Source: CAIOZA01 sp964464375 | GTDB taxonomy: Bacteria > Bacteroidota > Ignavibacteria > Kapaibacteriales > UBA2268 | Length of the DNA: 12,334 nucleotides | Assembly (NCBI GenBank): GCA_964464375.1 | Contig: CAYXFU010000062.1 | Span: forward strand, 1-12,334 | Reading direction: 5' to 3' | Part shown: piece after piece, positions 6,877 to 12,334 of the stretch | Position numbering within the stretch: the first letter of the stretch is position 1 | Layout of the letters: each line of letters starts with the position of its first letter | The notes under the pieces: model-generated | Databases searched by the model: none | Told to the model about the DNA's origin: nothing | What the model saw: only the letters and a program-made list of their open reading frames with translations | Made by a program: the position numbers and the translations under genes

Positions 6877-8900
6877 GAAAGTTAACATTAATACTCGCTC
6901 TTGTAATTATATCAGTTACGGCATATTCGCAAAGTAACCTTAGTATATTTGAACGTCCGGCTTTTGGATTTTATGCAGGATTGAATTTTAATAGTCATTT
7001 GGCAGACTTCAAAAAAATAGACGGTATCAACGATTGCTGTACACAGTATAAAGATGGAACAGGAATGGGAGTGGCATTTGGTTTCCTCTATTCTATTCCT
7101 CTTTCTCGCTTACTCAATTTTGAAGCAAGATTAGGCTATTTCAACAGAAACGGTTTATTAAAATCGAACGAGGAGAAAGTAGTAAATCTTAATGGCGAAT
7201 CTGCAAAGGGTGTGTTTGAACATAGCGTCGATGCAGGTTTGGGATCAATTTCGATTGAGCCTAGGCTTAATCTTAAAATATTCCATGGACTGATTCTAAC
7301 CGGTGGCTTTCATGCCGGTTTTATGGTAGCAAAATCCGCTGATGTTGTAGAAAAGATACTCGAACCATCGACAGGTACTTTCGAAAATAATTTGAGAGAA
7401 CGTCTGCATTACAATGGCGACATACCCGGAGCACAATCTATCGAAATGTCGGCTTTACTGGGACTGAGCTATAACTTTGGCTTAGATGGAGCAGGTAAGT
7501 ACTTCCTCGCACCTGAAGTTTCTTACTATTTCGGTCTAACTCAAGTTACTGATAAGCTGATTGCCAGTGCCGGCGGTCCTGCTGTAGATTGGCATGTAAA
7601 CACACTCAATGTCGGTTTAGCTTTCAGGTATGTTCCTGGTGGTAATCTATTGCCGGGCACTAAACCGGACGGAACCAGAGAAGATAGAACAATACAGCCA
7701 CCTAAAGAAAATCAGCTCGAAGGCAGAATAAAGGCTTACGGAGTTGATGCCGACAGTGTTGAAAGAGAAGTTCTCCGCTTCAAAGTTGAGGAATTCTTAT
7801 CAACTAACATTAAACCCATGCTTACTTATATCTTCTTCGATGAAGGCCAATCTACTCTGGCACCGAAGTATGTTAAGTTATCAAAATCGGATGCAGCAAA
7901 GTTTACGGAAAAATCTACTGTTGATTTGGGTATTCTTCAGACTTATTATCATGTTTTGAACATAATCGGCAGACGAATGATAGAAAATCCGACAGCAAAA
8001 ATCACAATTGAGGGATGTAACAATAACAAGGGTGTTGAGGCAGGCAATGAAGCCCTTTCAGAAAACCGGGCACGTACTGTGTTCAACTATTTAAAAGATA
8101 CCTGGGGAATCGACACTGCGAGAATGATTGTTGCCCACAGAAATCTGCCCCAGGATCCATCGAACATCAATGAGGCTGATGGTCAGCAGGAAAACAGACG
8201 TGTCGAAATTACAGCAAATAAATTCGAAATCATTGCTCCTGTAATCGTGGACGATACGTTGCGTTCAGTCAATCCGCCTGTTGTAAGATTCTATCCTGAA
8301 GTCAAGGCAGAAGCCGGAGTTAAGGACTGGAATCTAAACGCTTTGCAAAATAACACACTGATCAATCGTTTCGATGGCAAAGGCGATCCTCCCAAATATG
8401 TAGAATGGAAATTCGATCATGATCAGGGGACAATACCAAAGCAGGATGCCGACCTTGTCTATAATCTCGGTGTAACCGATGTCGATGGTCAGAAGAAAGA
8501 AACAGCCGATCAGATAATGCCTATCGAGCTCATCACAGTTCAGCAGAAGAAACGCGACAGAGTTGCAGATAAGTATATAGATCGATATAGCCTTATCCTG
8601 TTTGGATTCGATTATGCAAAACTCAGCTTCTACAACAAAAAGCTGACCGATTTCATAAAGAGCAGAATAGCTCCTGATTCGAAGATATTTATTACCGGTC
8701 GTACCGATAGACTTGGCGATGATGCTTATAACCTGAAGTTATCAAAAGAAAGAGCTGCTTCTGTTGGAACTCAGTTCAACAAAGATCAGATCAGCGTCAA
8801 CGGTTATGGCGAAGTTGATCCGATTTACGACAACGAACTACCCGAAGGCAGATTCTTCAGCCGCAAAGTAGATGTTGTAGTGGAAACACCTGTAAAATAA
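6873..8900 (+). CDS. Outer-membrane barrel protein with two OmpA-like domains
   Basis: A 675-residue envelope protein. Residues 1-20 form a signal peptide (ending AYSQ). About 28-255 show alternating amphipathic strands ending in aromatic residues, an outer-membrane beta-barrel. Two OmpA-like peptidoglycan-binding domains follow: domain 1 at about 315-448 (IEGCNNNKG, LSENRARTV, ENRRVEI) and domain 2 at about 572-672 (TGRTDRLGD, LSKERAASV, GYGEVDP, SRKVDVVV). A linker of about 120 residues with possible Ig-like strands separates them. In domain 2 the usual diaminopimelate-contacting pair is present (Asp612, Arg627). In domain 1 the TD is replaced by NN at 383-384, while Arg399 remains. The start overlaps the previous stop as ATGA, with GGAGG seven bases upstream, so the two are translationally coupled. 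It probably anchors the envelope to peptidoglycan and may hold or partner the secreted protein upstream. Confidence 0.9.
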   Translation: MRKLTLILALVIISVTAYSQSNLSIFERPAFGFYAGLNFNSHLADFKKIDGINDCCTQYKDGTGMGVAFGFLYSIPLSRLLNFEARLGYFNRNGLLKSNEEKVVNLNGESAKGVFEHSVDAGLGSISIEPRLNLKIFHGLILTGGFHAGFMVAKSADVVEKILEPSTGTFENNLRERLHYNGDIPGAQSIEMSALLGLSYNFGLDGAGKYFLAPEVSYYFGLTQVTDKLIASAGGPAVDWHVNTLNVGLAFRYVPGGNLLPGTKPDGTREDRTIQPPKENQLEGRIKAYGVDADSVEREVLRFKVEEFLSTNIKPMLTYIFFDEGQSTLAPKYVKLSKSDAAKFTEKSTVDLGILQTYYHVLNIIGRRMIENPTAKITIEGCNNNKGVEAGNEALSENRARTVFNYLKDTWGIDTARMIVAHRNLPQDPSNINEADGQQENRRVEITANKFEIIAPVIVDDTLRSVNPPVVRFYPEVKAEAGVKDWNLNALQNNTLINRFDGKGDPPKYVEWKFDHDQGTIPKQDADLVYNLGVTDVDGQKKETADQIMPIELITVQQKKRDRVADKYIDRYSLILFGFDYAKLSFYNKKLTDFIKSRIAPDSKIFITGRTDRLGDDAYNLKLSKERAASVGTQFNKDQISVNGYGEVDPIYDNELPEGRFFSRKVDVVVETPVK

Positions 8901-8922
8901 TTCTTCTATTTTTTTTTATATC

Positions 8923-8955
8923 AAGGGTGGATCATGATGATTCACCCTTTTTTTT
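8923..8955 (+). terminator. Rho-independent terminator of the surface-protein operon
   Basis: AAGGGTGGAT pairs with ATTCACCCTT (one G-U) around a short CATGATG loop, followed directly by eight T residues (8948-8955). It begins 22 bases after the stop codon at 8900. An additional T-tract at 8909-8917 lies between stop and hairpin. Confidence 0.88.
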
Positions 8956-8956
8956 G

Positions 8957-8986
8957 TTGCCAAAATTAAATAAATAATTATATTTG
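8957..8986 (+). promoter_or_regulatory. Bacteroidetes-type promoter for the 9018 lipoprotein gene
   Basis: TATATTTG at 8979-8986 matches the -7 consensus TAnnTTTG exactly. TTG at 8957-8959 sits 19 bases upstream as the -33 part. Start of transcription would fall near 8993, giving a short leader to the ATG at 9018. The -33 element overlaps the end of the preceding terminator T-run. Confidence 0.6.
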
Positions 8987-9017
8987 TTTATTCAATAATG
9001 TAATATTAGGAATTACT

Positions 9018-9578
9018 ATGTTTAGATTTTATTTGTGTTTATTTTTATTATGTTCTTTGATGTTTTTGGGATGTAAAACCGGAAGAATTTCAACATTGGA
9101 AAAAAATCCGGATGAAGCAATACTTTTCGGGAAAGTTACATTTATGAGTAATGGCGAAGTATTTACAAGAAAACATGCAATTCTGTTTGACGAAATATGG
9201 TGGGGAACATATGCAGTTTTTCCGGATGACAGCAATTATATCTATACAAAAGTTCCGGTTGGTAAACACTTCATAGCGAGAGTGGAATCATATCCTGACA
9301 ATACAAATTTTCCTGAAACTTTTCTGACATTTGAAACAAACAAAAGCGGTATCTATTACATTGGTGATATTACGATTGACTGGGACAATATTTCTTCATT
9401 TAAATTACTTGGTGGGTTGCTGGGTAGTGCTACCGACGCTATGAAGGGAAAAGTACAGCTTCCTGTACATATCGTTGACAATTTCGAAGAGACTACTAAG
9501 TATATTACAAAAAAAATATTTTATCAAACGAATTTAACAATTGAAAAAAGTATTGTTAAAATCAAAATTAGTGAATGA
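9018..9578 (+). CDS. Predicted lipoprotein of unknown function
   Basis: A 186-residue protein I cannot assign to a known family. Residues 1-18 are a hydrophobic signal peptide ending in the lipobox FLGC, with Cys19 as the lipidated residue, so an outer-membrane or periplasmic lipoprotein is likely. The mature part (about 35-186) is rich in alternating beta-strand patterns (ILFGKVTFMSNGEVF, ESYPDNTNFPETFLTFET, GIYYIGDITIDW) and has a WW pair at 61-62. The region at 131-140 (LLGGLLGSAT) is a short Gly/Leu stretch. The C-terminus is Lys- and Ile-rich. AGGA six bases before the ATG supports the start. It has its own consensus promoter and follows a terminator, so it is probably a single-gene unit. 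Confidence 0.75.
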   Translation: MFRFYLCLFLLCSLMFLGCKTGRISTLEKNPDEAILFGKVTFMSNGEVFTRKHAILFDEIWWGTYAVFPDDSNYIYTKVPVGKHFIARVESYPDNTNFPETFLTFETNKSGIYYIGDITIDWDNISSFKLLGGLLGSATDAMKGKVQLPVHIVDNFEETTKYITKKIFYQTNLTIEKSIVKIKISE

Positions 9579-9592
9579 AATATCACAATTTT

Positions 9593-9625
9593 AATTTGCT
9601 TACAGAGTAATTAATTGATAAATTT
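9593..9625 (+). repeat. 33-bp direct repeat, copy 1 (contains P1)
   Basis: Aligned without gaps to 10487-10519 (offset 894), 30 of 33 bases match. The two copies bracket the nucleotidyltransferase and CopG-like genes. The repeat contains a promoter consensus, so it may be a duplicated promoter, a recombination scar, or both. Confidence 0.75.
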
Positions 9626-9626
9626 G
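9595..9626 (+). promoter_or_regulatory. Bacteroidetes-type promoter P1, upstream of nucleotidyltransferase cassette
   Basis: TTTG at 9595-9598, a 20-base spacer, then TAAATTTG at 9619-9626: a full match to the TTTG-N19-21-TAnnTTTG consensus. Transcription would start near 9633, just before the hairpin cluster, giving a leader of about 190 bases to the gene at 9822. The sequence is repeated as P2 before the 10553 gene. Confidence 0.65.
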
Positions 9627-9637
9627 ATATTAGTTGT

Positions 9638-9660
9638 TTATCACGTAGTGATTAAATATT
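9638..9660 (+). repeat. Hairpin repeat ATCNCNTAGN'GAT, copy 1
   Basis: The core at 9640-9652, ATCACGTAGTGAT, folds as a 5-bp stem with a 3-base loop and is followed by TAAATATT. An inverted copy with 2 differences in 23 bases lies at 9726-9748; a second hairpin of the same pattern lies 51 bases downstream. Confidence 0.75.
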
Positions 9661-9690
9661 GGTAGAAAACGGTTTTTCTTTAGTTTCTTT

Positions 9691-9703
9691 ATCGCATAGC
9701 GAT
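9691..9703 (+). repeat. Hairpin repeat ATCNCNTAGN'GAT, copy 2
   Basis: ATCGCATAGCGAT folds like copy 1, with the variable stem pair changed from A-T to G-C. The flanks (TTT before, TTATATGTT after) also resemble copy 1, so the similarity is more than a chance palindrome. Confidence 0.7.
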
Positions 9704-9725
9704 TATATGTTAAAAAGTAAAATTG

Positions 9726-9748
9726 AATATTTAACCACTACGAGATAA
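9726..9748 (-). repeat. Hairpin repeat family, inverted copy 3
   Basis: The reverse complement of these 23 bases matches 9638-9660 at 21 positions. Its own core, ATCTCGTAGTGGT, has lost two stem pairs, so it folds poorly alone but can pair with copy 1 to form a long stem across 9638-9748. Confidence 0.65.
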
Positions 9749-9821
9749 ATCAATATAGTGGACTATATAAACAACCAAGATTCAATCTCTTTCGGAATAA
9801 ATTTAAAGGAGAAATAAGATC

Positions 9822-10136
9822 ATGGCTTCTCAAGCAATTATAGATATTACAACAAAATATATTCAATCTATTCCAAAGGATAAGTATCACTTATCTAAGG
9901 CATATTTATTCGGTTCTTATGCCAGGAATAATGAAAATATAAACAGTGATATCGATATTGCTTTGATCTTTTCTAACATGAATGATAGATTGCAGACACA
10001 GTTGGAACTGATGAAGCTTAGGAGAAATATTGACTTACGCATTGAACCTCATCCTTTTAGCGAAAACGATTTCGTAAATCCTGATCCATTAGTCACTGAA
10101 ATCTTAACTTTTGGTTTAGAATTAAAACTAATATAA
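9822..10136 (+). CDS. Minimal nucleotidyltransferase (MNT/NTP_transf_2), toxin-antitoxin-like
   Basis: A 104-residue single-domain protein of the DNA polymerase beta-like nucleotidyltransferase fold. The signature YLFGSYARN (28-36) carries Gly31-Ser32. NSDIDIAL (41-48) carries the metal-binding Asp43 and Asp45, and Asp71 in NIDLRIEP is a good candidate for the third carboxylate, so the active site looks intact. Proteins of this size are usually the MNT half of HEPN/MNT toxin-antitoxin pairs, where MNT AMPylates and silences the HEPN RNase. No HEPN gene is next to it; the neighbour is a CopG-like antitoxin. The start is supported by AAAGGAG ten bases upstream. It is expressed from P1 through a hairpin-rich leader. 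It may be an orphan antitoxin, a nucleotide-transferring toxin, or part of a new pair. Confidence 0.88.
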   Translation: MASQAIIDITTKYIQSIPKDKYHLSKAYLFGSYARNNENINSDIDIALIFSNMNDRLQTQLELMKLRRNIDLRIEPHPFSENDFVNPDPLVTEILTFGLELKLI

Positions 10137-10157
10137 TCATATCCGCTAGGGATATGA
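10137..10157 (+). repeat. Hairpin repeat, copy 4, between nucleotidyltransferase and CopG genes
   Basis: TCATATCC and GGATATGA form an 8-bp stem around GCTAG, starting one base after the stop codon at 10136. The core ATCCGCTAGGGAT fits the same 13-base pattern as the leader hairpins, with the variable pair now C-G and one extra mismatch (G opposite G). It lies just before the AAGGAG of the next gene and could affect the ratio of the two proteins, as a processing or attenuation site. Confidence 0.6.
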
Positions 10158-10178
10158 ATAAAAAGGAGAAATCGGAAT

Positions 10179-10442
10179 ATGAAAAATATACCAAAAATAA
10201 ATACTGAAGAGGAAGAGACTGAGTTTTGGCAGAATCATGACTCCACTCAATATGTCAATTGGAAAGAGTCAAAATCTGTGACTTTTTCCAATCTCAAACC
10301 TACGACTAGAAGCATATCATTGCGTCTGCCTGAGATGGTTTTATTCAGATTGAAACAGGAAGCCAACAAATTAAATATTCCTTATCAATCATTACTTAAA
10401 ATTCTGATAAGCGAAGACCTAAGCCGAAGACAGAATTTATAA
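10179..10442 (+). CDS. CopG/BrnA-like ribbon-helix-helix antitoxin
   Basis: An 87-residue protein closely matching the CopG_antitoxin pattern. The N-terminus is acidic (INTEEEETEFWQNHD, 7-21), followed by YVNWKESKSVTFSNLKPTTRSISLRLPE (25-52). Then comes a ribbon-helix-helix domain: strand TRSISLRLP at 43-51, helix 1 about 52-64, turn LNIPYQSL at 65-72, helix 2 to about 80. Such proteins bind their own operator as dimers and neutralise a partner toxin, typically a BrnT-type RNase encoded just upstream. Here the upstream gene is the nucleotidyltransferase, 42 bases away, and no BrnT is present. AAGGAG ten bases before the ATG supports the start; the ribosome-site context (AAAGGAGAAAT) is the same as that of the nucleotidyltransferase gene, suggesting they evolved as a set. 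Confidence 0.87.
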   Translation: MKNIPKINTEEEETEFWQNHDSTQYVNWKESKSVTFSNLKPTTRSISLRLPEMVLFRLKQEANKLNIPYQSLLKILISEDLSRRQNL

Positions 10443-10486
10443 CCTATCATTATTTTTTCTCTTTTTATCCTCCAACCTCAAACAAT

Positions 10487-10519
10487 AATTTGCTAACAGA
10501 TTAATTTATTGATAAATTT
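10487..10519 (+). repeat. 33-bp direct repeat, copy 2 (contains P2)
   Basis: Matches 9593-9625 at 30 of 33 positions without gaps. It closes the 894-base unit that contains the hairpin repeats and both toxin-antitoxin-like genes. Confidence 0.75.
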
Positions 10520-10520
10520 A
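10489..10520 (+). promoter_or_regulatory. Bacteroidetes-type promoter P2 for the GT-C/TPR gene
   Basis: TTTG at 10489-10492, 20 bases, then TAAATTTA at 10513-10520 (one base off TAnnTTTG). Transcription would begin near 10527, about 25 bases before the start codon at 10553. The short leader fits the lack of a clear ribosome site there. Confidence 0.55.
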
Positions 10521-10552
10521 CATTTTATACTGAATCCGGATGTGTATTTCTA

Positions 10553-12184
10553 GTGAAGAAGGAAAATTCTAAAAAGCAAGCTGAAAAGAAAACCGAGAAG
10601 AAAAGCATCATTAACTACCTGACAGGATTTCCTGTACCTTATATCATAATTGCGATTCTTACATTCATTGTCTATTACCAGGTTATAAATTTTGGTTTGG
10701 TGGAGTTTGACGACAAACAGATAATTGATAATGCTAACAGCACTGAAGGTGGCACAGCTTCTTTAGTTTTCGGGAAAGATCCATACTTCAAATCTGATCA
10801 GAATAGCCAGTTTTATAGGCCAATCCAGAATCTGACTATATTGATAGACTCAAGTATTAAAGGTACTGATTATTCTGCATTCCATCTTACAAATTTGTTG
10901 CTGCATATTCTTACTGCAATGAGTTTGTTCTATCTGTTAACCCTGCTTAAATATGACAAACTACTTTCTATGCTACTTTCACTAGTCTTTGCATTGCATC
11001 CGCTATTTTCATTCGTTGTTGTCTGGATTCCGGCAAGAGGTGATTTGCTGGCGGCTCTTTTTTCACTTTTGTCATTCATATTCTTTATTAAATATCTGCA
11101 AAATCAGAGGGTTATTGATAGCGCATTGAATCTTTTGTTCCTGATATTAGCCATATTTTCAAAGGAGATAGCGTTTATACTTCCTGTTATTTTCATCGCT
11201 TATTACTTTCTTGTTTATTCAAAATTTGCTAGATATACTGAGATTAAGAAGACCACAAAACTGATAATTGTTCTAAGTTGGTTTATACCCTTACTCTTGT
11301 ACTTTGTTCTTAAATCTATTTTTCTAAATCAAAGTGAAAGCTCTTATAGTTTTGGGTTTTCGGAGTTTCTGAGCAACCTGAGATACTATCCCGAGTATCT
11401 TGTGAAGTTTTTATACTCATCCGATCTCACAGGTGTGAGTCAGTTTTCAATGACTTCGACTTTGTTGGGTTGCATAGTTATAATAGTATTCTCAGCGTTT
11501 ATAACGATTAAAAGAGAGATAATTGACGTTAAAAAAGTAATATTTTTCATATCTTGGTTTATTGCCTTCTTATTGCCTGTTGTAGCTTTCAAGTCATCGT
11601 ACATCTCAACTGGAGAGTATTGGGATCATCGTGCGTATCTGCCGCTAATCGGAATAGTTTTACTTTTAGGCGAAATAATCAATAGTTTTCGTTTGAATCA
11701 ACGTCAAATACTGATTGTCATGTGTGCTGTAATTGTTGTATTTTCAACAATTACAATTAGAGCTTCGAGTAATTACATGGATAAAACCAGTTTCCTGAAC
11801 AATATCATAGATAAAGGAATTGCATGGCCCTATCCTTATATCGGCAGAGCAAGTGCGAAGATTGATAGAGGAGATAATTTAGGAGCTTTAGATGATATTA
11901 ACCGGGCAATTGCTATTAAGGAAGATTCCTGGTCGGCATATTTCAAACGTGGACGCATCAACTTTAATTTGAAAAAATTGGATGAAGCTATAAAAGACTT
12001 TAACCGAGCATTAATACTAAAACCGGGCTTTGCTGATGCATACATGAATCTCGGTGTATGTTATTTCTATAAACATGATTATAATAACTCAATGATTAAC
12101 TTACGAAAAGCACTTGAAATTAATCCGGAAGATCAAAAAGTAAAAGCAATGCTGAATGAAGTTCAATCAAAGTTAGAAAAATGA
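10553..12184 (+). CDS. TMTC-like GT-C membrane glycosyltransferase with C-terminal TPRs
   Basis: A 543-residue membrane protein. A Lys-rich cytoplasmic N-terminus (1-18) leads into about ten hydrophobic segments between 28 and 402, then a soluble tail with three TPR units (about 425-458, 459-492, 493-526; for example SAYFKRGRINFNLKKLDEAI). The pattern fits the GT-C superfamily: an acidic motif in the first outer loop (EFDDKQ, Asp53-Asp54), FYRPIQNLT (87-95), FHLTNLLLH (110-118), ALHPLFSFVVVWIPARGDLL (147-166), FSKE (202-205) and WDHRAYLPL (357-365). Animal TMTC proteins with this layout are O-mannosyltransferases using lipid-linked sugar; the bacterial role is unknown, and glycosylation of exported proteins is inference. 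The start is GTG with only a weak upstream purine stretch (CCGGA); no earlier in-frame start fits better. It is transcribed from P2. Confidence 0.82.
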   Translation: MKKENSKKQAEKKTEKKSIINYLTGFPVPYIIIAILTFIVYYQVINFGLVEFDDKQIIDNANSTEGGTASLVFGKDPYFKSDQNSQFYRPIQNLTILIDSSIKGTDYSAFHLTNLLLHILTAMSLFYLLTLLKYDKLLSMLLSLVFALHPLFSFVVVWIPARGDLLAALFSLLSFIFFIKYLQNQRVIDSALNLLFLILAIFSKEIAFILPVIFIAYYFLVYSKFARYTEIKKTTKLIIVLSWFIPLLLYFVLKSIFLNQSESSYSFGFSEFLSNLRYYPEYLVKFLYSSDLTGVSQFSMTSTLLGCIVIIVFSAFITIKREIIDVKKVIFFISWFIAFLLPVVAFKSSYISTGEYWDHRAYLPLIGIVLLLGEIINSFRLNQRQILIVMCAVIVVFSTITIRASSNYMDKTSFLNNIIDKGIAWPYPYIGRASAKIDRGDNLGALDDINRAIAIKEDSWSAYFKRGRINFNLKKLDEAIKDFNRALILKPGFADAYMNLGVCYFYKHDYNNSMINLRKALEINPEDQKVKAMLNEVQSKLEK

Positions 12185-12199
12185 GGAAATACAAATACA

Positions 12200-12303
12200 T
12201 GGATTCCTCACTTCGTTCGGAAAGACGAAGAGGCAGTCATTCAGAAGGAGCAAAGCGACTGAAGAATCCAGTAGTCAGACGGTCTGGATTCTTCACTACG
12301 CTC
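12200..12303. repeat. Cluster of GGATTCTTCACT-type palindromic repeats
   Basis: Three related pieces lie after the last gene: 12200-12218 (TGGATTCCTCACTTCGTTC), 12236-12271 (opposite orientation, GTCATTC... to ...GAAGAATCCAG) and 12284-12303 (CTGGATTCTTCACTACGCTC). The last two contain a perfect 12-bp inverted repeat, TGAAGAATCCAG at 12260-12271 with CTGGATTCTTCA at 12284-12295, around a 12-base loop. A smaller hairpin, CTTCGT/ACGAAG, lies at 12211-12230. From memory, repeats of the form GTCATTCTGA...GAAGAATCC are scattered widely in genomes of several phyla; this needs a search to confirm. The hairpins may also end transcription of the GT-C gene. Confidence 0.75.
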
Positions 12304-12334
12304 TAAAGGAAATCCAAAACTGACTTTTGAGACT

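Larger units (their letters stand above)
9579..9821. other. Leader region of the nucleotidyltransferase cassette
   Basis: This 243-base gene-free stretch holds promoter P1 and three copies of the ATCNCNTAGN'GAT repeat, listed separately, then a further short inverted pair, CCACTA at 9735-9740 with TAGTGG at 9756-9761. AAAGGAG at 9805-9811 is the ribosome site for the gene at 9822. No open frame of note lies here. Confidence 0.7.

Noticed and set aside
9638..9748. Integron attC site or CRISPR array
   Set aside because: There is no integrase, no regular spacer pattern, and the copies are in mixed orientation with unequal spacing; the cores do not match attC boxes.
9822..10442. Standard HEPN/MNT or BrnT/BrnA toxin-antitoxin system
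   Set aside because: Only the MNT-like and BrnA/CopG-like proteins are present. No HEPN (RX4-6H) or BrnT-like protein is encoded between 9578 and 10553 on either strand as far as I can see.

Overview
The window looks like a chromosome segment of a free-living member of the Bacteroidota/Chlorobi group, possibly near Kapabacteria or Ignavibacteria (lineage is inference). Three things point there. Several proteins end in type IX secretion (T9SS) sorting domains. Three promoter-like sites fit the Bacteroidetes consensus TTTG-N19-21-TAnnTTTG. Many genes still have clear Shine-Dalgarno sequences (AGGAG/GGAGG), which is less usual in classical Bacteroidia. The DNA is AT-rich and most flanks of gene clusters carry short palindromic repeats.

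Layout. (1) 1-1131 is a repeat-rich accessory patch. It holds two broken C-terminal T9SS sorting domains in direct orientation, three copies of a 38-bp palindrome-containing repeat, and a small DUF559 (Vsr-like, PD-(D/E)XK fold) endonuclease gene bounded by two of those copies in inverted orientation. (2) 1160-3457 is a minus-strand operon, uppP then two cyclophilin-type peptidyl-prolyl isomerase lipoproteins, ending in a very strong hairpin terminator. It belongs to envelope biogenesis: undecaprenyl-pyrophosphate recycling and folding of exported proteins. (3) 3709-8900 is a plus-strand two-gene operon. The first gene encodes a 1055-residue secreted protein (IgGFc-binding-like N-terminus, two PKD domains, repeat modules, cohesin-like domain, T9SS sorting domain). 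The second, overlapping by ATGA, encodes an outer-membrane barrel protein with two OmpA-like peptidoglycan-binding domains. It is followed by a terminator. (4) 9018-9578 is a single unknown lipoprotein with its own promoter. (5) 9593-10519 is a cassette flanked by a 33-bp promoter-like direct repeat. It holds a minimal nucleotidyltransferase and a CopG/BrnA-like antitoxin, with a cluster of short hairpin repeats in the leader and between the genes. (6) 10553-12184 is a GT-C/TMTC-like membrane protein with C-terminal TPRs. (7) 12200-12303 is a cluster of another palindromic repeat family.

The most interesting points are the inverted-repeat-bounded DUF559 gene, the nucleotidyltransferase/CopG pair with no recognisable HEPN or BrnT partner, and the hairpin family ATCNCNTAGN'GAT, in which one stem pair changes as A-T, G-C and C-G in three nearby copies.
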